Assembly: GCA_900546055.1 (NCBI GenBank)
Contig: URBG01000002.1
Coordinates: 17,021 to 81,020 of the forward strand
Source: an uncultured Mycoplasmatota bacterium
GTDB lineage: Bacteria > Bacillota_I > Bacilli_A > RF39 > UBA660
Direction of reading: 5' to 3'
Length of the DNA stretch: 64,000 bases
In this document: piece by piece, positions 16,807 through 26,503 of the stretch
How the letters are laid out: each line of letters begins with the position of its first letter
How positions within the stretch are numbered: position 1 is the stretch's first letter
Program-made: the position numbers and the translations under genes
Notes under the pieces: model-generated
Told to the model about the DNA's origin: nothing
What the model saw: only the letters and a program-made list of their open reading frames with translations
Databases searched by the model: none

Positions 16807-18965
16807 TTTATCAGCCTCTCAACTTCAGTTACTGCTTCTAACATTTTAATATCATTCATAAACTTCAAAAGTTCCTCGCGATTTTTAACAACTACCGTCA
16901 TTTCAATACTTTGGCTATCAATATCTTTTGTATTATTAACACTTTTAACACCGATATCATTATTAGCTGCTTTTGCAATAATTGATAACAATAAATCACT
17001 GCTTAATCCTGCATGAACTAATATCGTAGTTGGAAATTTTTCCTTATTTTCATTCCAACTAACTTCGATTAATCGTTCGTTTGTATTTGCCACATTTGGA
17101 CAAACCATTCGATGAACATTAATTCCATTGCCCTTAGTAATATAACCGACAATGCGATCACCTGGAACCGGTTTACAGCAAGATGCAATATTTACTTTAA
17201 TATCATCAATTCCAGCTACCGAAATAACATGGTCCTTATCGGCAACCTTCGCTAATTTAGAAGCTTTTTCTAATAACTTTTCCTCTTTACTAACTTCTTC
17301 TTTATAAGCCGCATCAAGTGCTGCAGCCACTGAAATCTTTCCAGAACCTATATTCGAATAAAGTTCAGTTAAAGAACTAACTTTAACTCCATTTAATAAT
17401 TTAGTCGTAGTTTCTTCACTTTGAAATTCTGAAATAGTGATTTTACGTTTTTTAAGTTCCTTAAGTAACGCATCTTCACCTTTTTTAATATTTTCATCTT
17501 TATCAGCCTTACTGAAAAAGTTTTTAATTTTATTCTTAGCTTGTGTTGTCTTAGCAATTTTAAGCCATTCACGATTTGGTCCATGCGAATTATTACTTGT
17601 AATAACCTTAACTACATCATTGTTCTCAAGTTCATAATCTAATGGTACCATTTGTGAGTTAACGAGTACTCCGGTCATCGTATCGCCAACTTTTGTATGC
17701 ACTTTATATGCAAAATCAATCGGCGTAGCCCCATTTGGCAGCTCAATAACATCTCCCATCGGCGTAAATACATAAATGGTATTTTTTAAAATGTCTTCCT
17801 TTACCGATTTAACAAATTCTTCAGGATCTTCTTCATTATTTTTAAGTTCCATTATCGATTTAAAAAATTGCAATTTTTGCTCCATATCACTTTGAATAGC
17901 TGCTTTATTACTACCCTTTTCTTTATATGACCAGTGTGAAGCAATACCATTTTCGGCAATCCTGTCCATCTCATATGTTCTAATTTGAATTTCATATAAT
18001 TGACCATCAGCCCCAAAAACCGTTGTATGTAAAGATTGATACATGTTAGTTTTTGGCATCGCAATATAGTCTTTAAAACGATTTGGCTTTGGTTTAAATT
18101 TTGAATGAATAATTCCAAGTGTTTGATAACATTCTTGTTCCGTGTTTACAAAAACTCTAAGCGCTAATAAATCAAAAATATCACTAAAACGCTTACCCTT
18201 ATCAAGCTTTTTATAAATGCTGTAAATACTTTTAGAACGTCCCTTAATCTCATGTTTAATTCCATGTTTATTAAGTAAATCCGAAACCGTCTCAATCATT
18301 TTTTGAACACTGGCATCTCGCTCAGTCTTCGTCGCATTAAGTTTTTCAACAATGTCATAATACTCATCAGGTTTTAAATAACGTAGCGATAATTCTTCAA
18401 GCTCCGATTTAATATTATTCATACCAAGACGATGCGCTATTGGGGTTAAAATATCCAAAGTTTCTTTTGCAGTTTCCTTTTGCTTCTTTTCATCCAAAAC
18501 AAATAGCGTTTTCATATTATGAAGTCGATCAGCTAATTTAATAATAATAACTCTAACATCTTCTGATAAACCAACTAAGATTTTTCTTTGATTATTAATA
18601 ACCGATTCACTATCACCAGAAAAATTGAGCTTATTTATTTTAGTGACCCCTTGAACAATTGATAAAATATCCTCGCCAAATATTTGTTTAAATTCTTCTA
18701 GATCAACATCGCCAGTTTCAAATACATCGTGTAAAAGCGCTCCAGAAATTGTTGAAGCATCAGCTTGAATACTAGTTAAGATATAAGCAGCAGAAAGCGG
18801 ATGAGTAATATAATCCTCCCCCGTTAAACGTTTCTGCCCAAAGTGCTTATCATATGCATATTTGTAAGCCTTTGTAATTAATTCTAAATCTTGCTCATCT
18901 GTGATATAAGTCTTAACCTTATCTTCAAGCATATCAAATGAACTGCATGACTTATATTTACTCAC
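16803..18965 (-). CDS. rel: Bifunctional-type (p)ppGpp synthetase/hydrolase Rel
   Basis: The stringent-response enzyme, 720 residues, with hydrolase (about 25-180), synthetase (about 225-360), TGS (about 400-460) and C-terminal zinc-finger/ACT domains. The synthetase has GRSKSIYSIYKKL and YQSLHTTVFG, both intact. The hydrolase has HP at His55 and His79-Asp80, but the motif normally reading HDVVED is HDVFET here, so the second acidic residue of the catalytic ED pair is Thr84. This may weaken hydrolysis. It follows secDF by 13 bases and overlaps dtd. Confidence 0.95.
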   Translation of the reverse strand: MSKYKSCSSFDMLEDKVKTYITDEQDLELITKAYKYAYDKHFGQKRLTGEDYITHPLSAAYILTSIQADASTISGALLHDVFETGDVDLEEFKQIFGEDILSIVQGVTKINKLNFSGDSESVINNQRKILVGLSEDVRVIIIKLADRLHNMKTLFVLDEKKQKETAKETLDILTPIAHRLGMNNIKSELEELSLRYLKPDEYYDIVEKLNATKTERDASVQKMIETVSDLLNKHGIKHEIKGRSKSIYSIYKKLDKGKRFSDIFDLLALRVFVNTEQECYQTLGIIHSKFKPKPNRFKDYIAMPKTNMYQSLHTTVFGADGQLYEIQIRTYEMDRIAENGIASHWSYKEKGSNKAAIQSDMEQKLQFFKSIMELKNNEEDPEEFVKSVKEDILKNTIYVFTPMGDVIELPNGATPIDFAYKVHTKVGDTMTGVLVNSQMVPLDYELENNDVVKVITSNNSHGPNREWLKIAKTTQAKNKIKNFFSKADKDENIKKGEDALLKELKKRKITISEFQSEETTTKLLNGVKVSSLTELYSNIGSGKISVAAALDAAYKEEVSKEEKLLEKASKLAKVADKDHVISVAGIDDIKVNIASCCKPVPGDRIVGYITKGNGINVHRMVCPNVANTNERLIEVSWNENKEKFPTTILVHAGLSSDLLLSIIAKAANNDIGVKSVNNTKDIDSQSIEMTVVVKNREELLKFMNDIKMLEAVTEVERLIK

Positions 18966-18978
18966 ATAATCACCTCTC

Positions 18979-21249
18979 TTAAGAGTTTATGCCTTTAATT
19001 TGAAGTTCATCGATATCATCATCGATGACTACTTTTTTCTTACGTTTAGGTTTTCCCTCTTTTATATTTTTCTTCGTAATTTCAAGCCACATTTGACTGG
19101 CAACAAATAATGAAGAAAGTGTTCCAGCAACAAGCCCAATTAATAGTGCTACATTAAATTCAAAGATATCATGTGAACCTAAGAAAATTAATGCAAGTAC
19201 CGGAATTAAAGTTGTACAAGTTGTAATAATACTACGATTTAAAATTTCTCTTAAACTGTGATTTACCACTTCATTTATTTCTTCTGGATCTTTTATTGTA
19301 CCCTTTTTCTTCATATTTTCACGAATACGGTCAAATGTAATAATTATATCATTAACCGAGTATCCAATTATTGATAAAATAGCTGCAATAAATATACTAG
19401 AAATTTCAAGACGTAAAATACTAAATAATGACACAGTAACTAAAACATTAAGAAGTAACGCCATAACGCAACTAACGCCATAACTAAATTTAAATCTAAA
19501 TGAAATATAGGCAACTATCGCAATCGCCGCAATTATCAAAGATAAAAGAGCATTTTTGATAAGTTCTTGTTTTACCACTGTTGATATAACACCAACATCA
19601 GTAGATGCATCATATTTATCGGCAAAGTATTTTTCAGTACTCATTGATTTATTTTTTGAAAGTGAGTCAGTAATCTTAATTGAATAAGAGCCATCAGTTT
19701 GTTTTTCAAAATCATACATGTCATAACCTAATTTATCGATGTCACGTTCAATTTTTTGTTCAGTCAACTGTTCATTAGTTTTCAAAGTAATAACAGTTCC
19801 ACCTTTGAAATCAACGCCTAGGTTAAGTCCCATTTTAAACAATGAGAAAATACCAACCACACTAATTAAAACAGCAATAATTAAGAACACCTTACGGTCC
19901 TTAACAAAATCCAATTTTTGATAGAAATATTTAGTTCTTTTTTCTTTGTGGGCAACATCTGGAATATCTTTTGGTTTAACTCCAATAAATAATCTTGGAT
20001 GATTATCAAAAGCTCCTGTTTCCACGTATTTCTTCATCAACCATCTTGTAAAGAATACCATTATAATCATTGTCATAAATACACTAATTATAAGCATTGT
20101 TGCAAATCCCTTAACACTACTTTGACCAAAGATAAACAAAATAATTGCAGTAATTAAAGTAGTTATATTTGCGTCCAAAATCGTTCCAAATGAATTTTTG
20201 TCACCATTTTTCAAAGCCGACTGTACTCCTCTACCTTCGTAAAGTTCATCCTTAATACGCGAAAAGTTAATAACATTCGAATCGACGGCCATTCCAATAC
20301 CAATGATCATCGCTGCAATACCTGGTAATGTCAGTGTTCCACCGATCAGCCAGAATATAAAGAATGTAAGCGACGCATAGATAACGATTCCAATACTCGC
20401 CATAAGCCCTGAAAATCTATAGATAATAATCAAAAATAAACAAATTAAAACAATTCCAACTACCCCAGCAGTTGCTGTTTTTGTAAGTGAATTTTCACCA
20501 AATGAAGCTCCAACACTTTTTGAAGACACTTCAACTAATTTAGTTGGCATACTACCTGAATTAATTAAATCAACTAAATTTTGAACTTCTTCTTGTTCAA
20601 AGTTTCCTTGGATAATAACATCACTACTAAATCCTTGTGAAACAGTTGCTACTGAAAGACATTTTGAATCATTTAAAGACCCACATTTACTACCTTCAGT
20701 CGCAAAAGAATCTTCTTTTTCGTCATAATCTAACCAAATAACAATTCTATTATCTTCCATCTGACTAACTTTTTTAGTTATCTTATAAAATTCATCTTTA
20801 TCCTTAATACTTAAAGAAACTACTGGTTTTCCACTTTCATCTTGACCAACCTTAGCAGCTCCACTGCGCAAAACATCACTAGTCATCAGCAAATTATCTT
20901 TAGTATCTCTAAATGATAAACTAGCCGTTTGACTAAGGACATTACGAGCATCATCGGCATTGTCAATTCCTGCAAGCTGTACTCTAATTTTATCGCCTTC
21001 AATATCGATTGTTGGCTCTAAAACTCCTAAAACGTCAATACGTTTAACTAATGTTTTATATGTAGAATTAACCATGTCACTGGTTACTTTTTCTTTTCCA
21101 TCAATACTTTCTACTTGATATAAAACTTCAAATCCACCCTGTAAATCAAGTCCAAGTTTAACATTTTGTAAAACTGGAATTAATAAACCAATTGCTGCTG
21201 CAAGTAATATAGCAGTAAGCACAATTTTTGATATTAATTTCTTCTTCAT
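18979..21249 (-). CDS. secDF: Fused SecD-SecF protein translocase subunit
   Basis: A single 756-residue protein joining SecD (about 1-420) and SecF (about 440-750), 12 membrane helices in all, that uses the proton gradient to help pull exported proteins through SecYEG. SecD shows GLDLQGGFEVLYQ near the N-terminus and an AAMIIGIGMAVDSNVINFSRIKDEL loop; SecF shows GVDFKGGTVITL and SIIGYSVNDIIITFDRIREN. The SecD-SecF fusion is standard for Bacillus. The ATG at 21249 has AGGAGAG 5 bases upstream; the longer frame to 21270 overlaps the preceding gene and lacks a site. A lysine-rich tail ends the protein. Confidence 0.96.
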   Translation of the reverse strand: MKKKLISKIVLTAILLAAAIGLLIPVLQNVKLGLDLQGGFEVLYQVESIDGKEKVTSDMVNSTYKTLVKRIDVLGVLEPTIDIEGDKIRVQLAGIDNADDARNVLSQTASLSFRDTKDNLLMTSDVLRSGAAKVGQDESGKPVVSLSIKDKDEFYKITKKVSQMEDNRIVIWLDYDEKEDSFATEGSKCGSLNDSKCLSVATVSQGFSSDVIIQGNFEQEEVQNLVDLINSGSMPTKLVEVSSKSVGASFGENSLTKTATAGVVGIVLICLFLIIIYRFSGLMASIGIVIYASLTFFIFWLIGGTLTLPGIAAMIIGIGMAVDSNVINFSRIKDELYEGRGVQSALKNGDKNSFGTILDANITTLITAIILFIFGQSSVKGFATMLIISVFMTMIIMVFFTRWLMKKYVETGAFDNHPRLFIGVKPKDIPDVAHKEKRTKYFYQKLDFVKDRKVFLIIAVLISVVGIFSLFKMGLNLGVDFKGGTVITLKTNEQLTEQKIERDIDKLGYDMYDFEKQTDGSYSIKITDSLSKNKSMSTEKYFADKYDASTDVGVISTVVKQELIKNALLSLIIAAIAIVAYISFRFKFSYGVSCVMALLLNVLVTVSLFSILRLEISSIFIAAILSIIGYSVNDIIITFDRIRENMKKKGTIKDPEEINEVVNHSLREILNRSIITTCTTLIPVLALIFLGSHDIFEFNVALLIGLVAGTLSSLFVASQMWLEITKKNIKEGKPKRKKKVVIDDDIDELQIKGINS

Positions 21250-21259
21250 GTTCTCTCTC

Positions 21260-21532
21260 CTAACTGTCAAAATATACCTTTCTAGTTCTTCTATTTAATT
21301 TACCTTTGAAATAATCATCGATAATTGCATTATCACTGCTAAAAATATCACTAACCATTTCATTTAACGCTAAATTCTTACTATTTTTCCATTTACTTTC
21401 CTTCAAGTAGTTCCACACATCTTCGACTGTTAAATACTCATAACCGTCTCTTTTTAGTTCAGCTACTTTAGATCTAAGTGCTGGCTGTAATCTTTCATAG
21501 AGTTCACTTGCACTATTAAATTCCATATCCAT
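21260..21532 (-). CDS. comN: ComN-type post-transcriptional regulator
   Basis: A 90-residue soluble protein matching the post-transcriptional regulator family of B. subtilis ComN (YrzD): the pattern LRSKVAELKRDGYEYLTVEDVWNYLKESKWK is characteristic, with a W and basic residues before a second helix. ComN controls comE mRNA and is recruited to division sites in B. subtilis. In B. subtilis comN lies between spoVB and secDF, as here. GGAGGG precedes the start. It heads the comN-secDF-rel-dtd operon. Whether comE exists in this organism is not known from the window. Confidence 0.8.
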   Translation of the reverse strand: MDMEFNSASELYERLQPALRSKVAELKRDGYEYLTVEDVWNYLKESKWKNSKNLALNEMVSDIFSSDNAIIDDYFKGKLNRRTRKVYFDS

Positions 21533-21560
21533 ATTTTCCCTCCATCAAGCGTCCATTAAC

Positions 21561-21589
21561 ATTATATCTTAAATTCCATTATTTTTAAA
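21561..21589 (-). promoter_or_regulatory. Probable promoter of the comN-secDF-rel operon
   Basis: Minus-strand TTTAAA (21584-21589), 17-base spacer, perfect TATAAT (21561-21566). The -35 is weak. Confidence 0.5.
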
Positions 21590-21627
21590 GAGTTAAAAGA
21601 AAAAAATAAATATAATAGACTAAAACA

Positions 21628-21652
21628 TTTAAAAACCTCATTACTGAGGTCT
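21628..21652 (-). terminator. Terminator of the unknown gene ending at 21641
   Basis: Stem ACCTCA/TGAGGT with a 4-base loop and TTTT, with the stop codon inside the structure. Confidence 0.65.
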
Positions 21653-22234
21653 TCTTAATGTATAAACATCATGGGCCAAGGAATTTCTAGTGTTTTGACA
21701 AAAACTATTAAATTCATCCTTAAAAGTCAAAACACTTTTTCTATTGTTTTCCCAAATACTAATCCTCTGCTCAAATTCATCTTCTTCAATGGTGTGCAAA
21801 TCTAAATCGTGGACAAAAGGCCTTTTTACACCTTTGTTTTTCAAAGTTTCATTTGTTTCGCCAGATAGCATCATTATTTCAAGCCCTTCGTCAACTATAT
21901 CAGAATCAATATTATATAAATAATTATAAGATAATACATCTAAACGATTTCCTGTAAAATACTCATAGATTGATCCCTCTTTACCATAAAAGTAAATACT
22001 TTTGAAATGATTTCGAAACATTAATCTAAAATTTAAAATAGACATGGCAAAAGGAAATTCAATTAACCTGTTTAACTTTCCTGCCACCATATAGCTACTA
22101 GCAAAATACATTTTTCCATCTTCTATCTCCGTAGGATGATAATCTCTTTCATTGCATTCAAAAGGAAATTCTAGTGGCCTATGTAAACCGTAATAACGTT
22201 TTCTGTAAGAATCATCAGTTTTAATTAACGACAT
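21641..22234 (-). CDS. Unknown soluble protein
   Basis: A 197-residue protein with no signal peptide, membrane helix or familiar motif. It is aromatic-rich (many Tyr and Phe) and ends in the segment SLAHDVYTLRRPQ. A GGTGATAAT precedes the ATG. It is a single-gene unit divergent from the flippase and terminated before comN. It interrupts the B. subtilis-like order spoVB-comN. Composition is like its neighbours. Confidence 0.5.
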   Translation of the reverse strand: MSLIKTDDSYRKRYYGLHRPLEFPFECNERDYHPTEIEDGKMYFASSYMVAGKLNRLIEFPFAMSILNFRLMFRNHFKSIYFYGKEGSIYEYFTGNRLDVLSYNYLYNIDSDIVDEGLEIMMLSGETNETLKNKGVKRPFVHDLDLHTIEEDEFEQRISIWENNRKSVLTFKDEFNSFCQNTRNSLAHDVYTLRRPQ

Positions 22235-22312
22235 ATTATCACCTCATAATTTTCACATTATAGCACTTTTATTTTTTATAAGCAATGAACTCATAATAAA
22301 GACAAGTTATCA

Positions 22313-22318
22313 TATAAT
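22313..22318 (+). promoter_or_regulatory. -10 box placed for a leaderless mRNA
   Basis: A perfect TATAAT ends five bases before the flippase ATG, and no Shine-Dalgarno is present. Transcription would start at or next to the A of the ATG. No good -35 is seen. Confidence 0.45.
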
Positions 22319-22323
22319 CTAAT

Positions 22324-23628
22324 ATGACAAAGATAAGAGGAAATTTATTTATAAAATCAACTATTTTATTAATTATTGGTGGCGCCATCACAAAAGTTGT
22401 CAGCATGTTTATCAAAATAGTTTTAGCTAGATTAATCGGAACCGAGGGTATGGGTATTTATATGCTTATATCCCCTACTTTTATGCTATTAATGGCTTTA
22501 GCCCAATTAGGCTTTCCTGTAGCTATCAGCAAACTAGTTGCTGAAGAAAACAAAAACAATAAAAACTTAGTTTTTTCAATTATCCCTATTTCTTTAATAA
22601 TAAATGTTATCATTATGATATTTATGATATTCGCAAGTGGCTACATCAGTCAAAATCTACTTCATGATGAAAGAAGTTATTATGCCTTAATATGCATTGG
22701 TTTTGTCTTACCATTTATCAGTATTTCAAGTATTTTAAGAGGCTATTTTTTTGGTAAACAAAATATGCTTCCCCATGTAATTTCTAATATTACTGAAGAT
22801 ATTATAAGATTAATAAGCTTGATAATTGGCATCCCTATATTCATTAAATTTGGATTAGAATATGCAGTTGCTTTTGTTGTCTTAACTAATGTAATTAGTG
22901 AACTCACTTCCATTTTAGTTTTATTTTTCTTTCTCCCTAAAAATTTTAAATTAACAAAAAAAGATTTAATACCAAACAAGGGCAATATTAGAGAAGTTTT
23001 TAACATCGGAATTCCAACTACAATGAGTCGTTTAATTGGAACAGTCGGATATTTCTTTGAACCAATTATTTTAACATATTGTTTAATAAAAGGAGGCTAT
23101 ACTAATAGTTTTATCGTCAACGAATATGGAGTCATCAATGGTTTCATCATGCCCCTAGTTTTACTTCCATCGTTTTTCACCATGGCCATCAGTCAAGCCT
23201 TAATTCCAAACATCAGTAAAGCCTACTCTCGAAAACACTATTTATATACTGGAAACAAGATAAAATTAGCTATTGGGCTTTCACTTTTAATCGGTATTCC
23301 TGCTACAATAATTTTTGAATTAGTTCCTGAAATACCTATGAAATTTATTTATAATACCACCGCTGGTATTGAATACATTAAAGTTTTAGCTCCGATCGCC
23401 TTATTTCATTATATTCAAGCTCCATTAACCGCCAGCCTGCAAGCTATGGGCAAAGCTAACGAAGCTATGAGTGGTACTTTAATTGGTACTATCGTTAGAA
23501 TTATTTCACTTTTTGTTTTCTGCCAATTTCACATTGGTCTATGGGGTCTTATTTGGTCAAGCGCTTTAAATATGATAGTCGTTACTATCCATCAATATAT
23601 TCACGTCAAAAAAGCCTTAAAAAAATAG
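22324..23628 (+). CDS. SpoVB-like lipid/polysaccharide flippase (MOP superfamily)
   Basis: A 434-residue protein with about 12 membrane helices. The opening GGAITKVVSMFIKIVLARLIGTEGMGIYMLISP is the classic start of SpoVB/YtgP/MurJ-type MOP exporters that flip lipid-linked wall precursors or polysaccharides. B. subtilis has spoVB at the same position, between yrzE and comN, so SpoVB orthology is favoured over other family members such as YtgP. Its start looks leaderless. It converges on the 169-residue gene with a shared two-way terminator. Confidence 0.85.
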   Translation: MTKIRGNLFIKSTILLIIGGAITKVVSMFIKIVLARLIGTEGMGIYMLISPTFMLLMALAQLGFPVAISKLVAEENKNNKNLVFSIIPISLIINVIIMIFMIFASGYISQNLLHDERSYYALICIGFVLPFISISSILRGYFFGKQNMLPHVISNITEDIIRLISLIIGIPIFIKFGLEYAVAFVVLTNVISELTSILVLFFFLPKNFKLTKKDLIPNKGNIREVFNIGIPTTMSRLIGTVGYFFEPIILTYCLIKGGYTNSFIVNEYGVINGFIMPLVLLPSFFTMAISQALIPNISKAYSRKHYLYTGNKIKLAIGLSLLIGIPATIIFELVPEIPMKFIYNTTAGIEYIKVLAPIALFHYIQAPLTASLQAMGKANEAMSGTLIGTIVRIISLFVFCQFHIGLWGLIWSSALNMIVVTIHQYIHVKKALKK

Positions 23629-23644
23629 CTTTATAGCTATTTTT
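23621..23644. terminator. Two-way terminator between convergent genes
   Basis: Ten-base-pair stem AAAAATAGCT/AGCTATTTTT with a TTAT loop. T-runs flank both sides, and it contains the flippase stop codon. Confidence 0.75.
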
Positions 23645-24140
23645 GTGAATAGTTAACTTGAACAGTTACCGATTTGTTACCAACTGTTGCTTTACTTCCA
23701 GCAGCCGGATTATAATAAGCCTTAATTTTCATGTTAGCACTTTCTCCAACTTTTAGTTCATCGCCAACTTGTAATCCACTAATATCAAATAAAACTAAAT
23801 CATTAGCTTCGTTAGCTGGAAAAAGATAAATGCTCGAAACTTTAGCATCTAAAGTTCCCATATTTTTAACCGTAAAATCATATGTTATAGCATCTCCTGA
23901 TGCGCCTAAATATATATTAAAATTAGCTGAAGTTTCACTATATTCTAGCGGTGAAAGTTCCTTAGCGCTGCCAGACACATCACTTCGAATAACATTAGTA
24001 AAACCAATATTCCATTCACTACCAGTAGCTTTAGTTGATAATTTAGACGCTAAAGGTTGCGCGAAAGTAGCATAACCTACAGTCATAAGTGCAACAATTA
24101 ATACCAAAATAAATACATGATTTTTATCTTTCCTTCTCAT
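23637..24140 (-). CDS. Secreted or membrane-anchored beta-sheet protein, TasA/camelysin-like layout
   Basis: A 167-residue protein with a basic start (MRRKDKN), one membrane or signal helix (about 8-27, ending VGYATFAQ), and a beta-rich exported domain with NMGTLDAKVSSIYLFP. The N-terminal pattern VGYA-T/A-F and the N-x-G-x-LDAK segment are shared with the larger protein at 35338-36600 (VGYAAFQ, NTGSLDAKL). The layout recalls TasA/camelysin fibre proteins, but homology is not established. The ATG at 24140 has AAGAAGGG at proper spacing; an ATG at 24146 is too close to it. A 22-base inverted repeat sits over its start site. Confidence 0.6.
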   Translation of the reverse strand: MRRKDKNHVFILVLIVALMTVGYATFAQPLASKLSTKATGSEWNIGFTNVIRSDVSGSAKELSPLEYSETSANFNIYLGASGDAITYDFTVKNMGTLDAKVSSIYLFPANEANDLVLFDISGLQVGDELKVGESANMKIKAYYNPAAGSKATVGNKSVTVQVNYSQK

Positions 24141-24156
24141 AAACATACCCTTCTTT

Positions 24157-24178
24157 ACTTTAAACTACTGTTTAAAGT
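24157..24178. promoter_or_regulatory. Inverted repeat at a promoter start site
   Basis: Perfect 9-base arms ACTTTAAAC/GTTTAAAGT around TACT. It begins in the -10 box of the minus-strand promoter and covers the expected start site, which is a typical operator position, though a 5' UTR hairpin is possible. Confidence 0.5.
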
Positions 24179-24204
24179 ATATCATACCATTATCGCTTTT
24201 TCAA
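24176..24204 (-). promoter_or_regulatory. Promoter of the TasA-like gene
   Basis: Minus-strand TTGAAA (24199-24204), 17-base spacer, TATACT (24176-24181). Confidence 0.6.
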
Positions 24205-24258
24205 GCTTGTAATTCATATTTTTAAAGCCCTTACATAAAGTTAATTAGGAGGATTCTT

Positions 24259-24627
24259 ATGAAATACTTTAAAAAAATATTAAAAAGCTTTTTATTTGCT
24301 GCTGGCAGCATTATAATCTTGACATTCTTATTTACTGTTTTAAACTACTTTGACATTATTAATGGAAAAGTAATGAGCATTGCTAAAGTAATTATCCCAC
24401 TTTTTTCACTAGCCTTAGGTGGATTTATAATGGGCAAAAATGCCAATAAAAATGGTTGGCTAGAAGGTGCCAAAATAGGACTTATTATCATTTTATTAAT
24501 TGCTATTGGCAATCTAATCTTTAGTCAAAGCATTAGCTCTAAAGACTTTATCTTCTATGCTTTACTACTAATAAGCGCTATTTTTGGTAGTATGTTTGGT
24601 ATTAACATGAAAAAAGAGACAAAATAA
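24259..24627 (+). CDS. TIGR04086/YrzE family membrane protein
   Basis: A 122-residue protein with four membrane helices and the pairing GGFIMGKNANKNGWLEGAKIGL, a loop typical of the TIGR04086 family (B. subtilis YrzE). Function unknown. In Bacillus it lies in the tgt-yajC-yrzE-spoVB cluster, and here it is next to tgt and near spoVB. TAGGAGG precedes the start. It converges on tgt with a shared terminator. Confidence 0.75.
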   Translation: MKYFKKILKSFLFAAGSIIILTFLFTVLNYFDIINGKVMSIAKVIIPLFSLALGGFIMGKNANKNGWLEGAKIGLIIILLIAIGNLIFSQSISSKDFIFYALLLISAIFGSMFGINMKKETK

Positions 24628-24647
24628 AAAGCTAAAATAGCTTTTTT

Positions 24648-24649
<2 letters not shown>
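24626..24649. terminator. Two-way terminator between the YrzE-like gene and tgt
   Basis: Nine-base-pair stem AAAAAGCTA/TAGCTTTTT with a 3-base loop. Confidence 0.7.
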
Positions 24650-25760
<1,111 letters not shown>

Positions 25761-25784
25761 CTACCTCGCTTAATAAATTATATA

Positions 25785-26432
25785 TTATTTACTTTGATTT
25801 TGCAAGATCGACTTAATAAATGCCCTAAATATTTTATCACTATTATCATCATCCAAAATTTCTGGGTGCCACTGCACCCCCAAATAAAAATTTTTCGTTT
25901 TATCTTCTAAAGCTTCTACGGTATCTTCATAGTTCGCAACTTCACTTAATTTAGTCTTAAATACTCTTTCATTATGTTTACTATTAACAAAAATATATTC
26001 CTTTCCAATAATTTCATAAAGCATACTATCCTTATTAATCTTAACATAATGGGCATATTTACTTTTAACATTGTGATTGGTATCGTTTAAAATAATTCCC
26101 TCAAAAGCCGCCCCCATTGTTTGCATTCCAAGACAAATACCTAAAGTAGGTATATTAGCCTCGTATAAATATTTAGCAATCATTACATCATAATGGTTCA
26201 TTTCTTCGCCACCTTGTAACACAATTCCATCACAAATATTAATTAATCTTTTCATTTGATCAAACTCTTTTTCATTAACACATTTATTAAAATCCATACC
26301 TTGAACATTTGGAACTATTCCGATTGGAAAACAATCATAGTTATATAACTTATCGCAAACCTTTTTATATATTAATACTCCATCATTATCCAAATCAGTC
26401 TTTGCTGGTCTACCAATTATCCCAATCACCAT
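25785..26432 (-). CDS. Gamma-glutamyl-gamma-aminobutyrate hydrolase family (class I glutamine amidotransferase-like)
   Basis: A 215-residue peptidase C26-type protein. It begins with VIGIIGRPAK, has GIVLQGGEE, the nucleophile elbow GICLGMQ and the VQWHPE His-Glu pair, completing the Cys-His-Glu triad. PuuD-like enzymes cut gamma-glutamyl amides; some members act on cell-wall or folate gamma-glutamyl bonds. AGGTGAT precedes the start. It lies 28 bases upstream of tgt and could run into it. Confidence 0.85.
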   Translation of the reverse strand: MVIGIIGRPAKTDLDNDGVLIYKKVCDKLYNYDCFPIGIVPNVQGMDFNKCVNEKEFDQMKRLINICDGIVLQGGEEMNHYDVMIAKYLYEANIPTLGICLGMQTMGAAFEGIILNDTNHNVKSKYAHYVKINKDSMLYEIIGKEYIFVNSKHNERVFKTKLSEVANYEDTVEALEDKTKNFYLGVQWHPEILDDDNSDKIFRAFIKSILQNQSK

Positions 26433-26466
26433 ATAATCACCTATACTAGTATATGTAGAAACAAAG

Positions 26467-26496
26467 AAAAAACAATGTTTTATTTAACATTGTTTG
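26467..26496 (-). terminator. Terminator of the gene ending at 26504
   Basis: Ten-base-pair stem AAACAATGTT/AACATTGTTT with a 6-base loop and trailing T. Confidence 0.7.
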
Positions 26497-26503
26497 AATA
26501 CAA

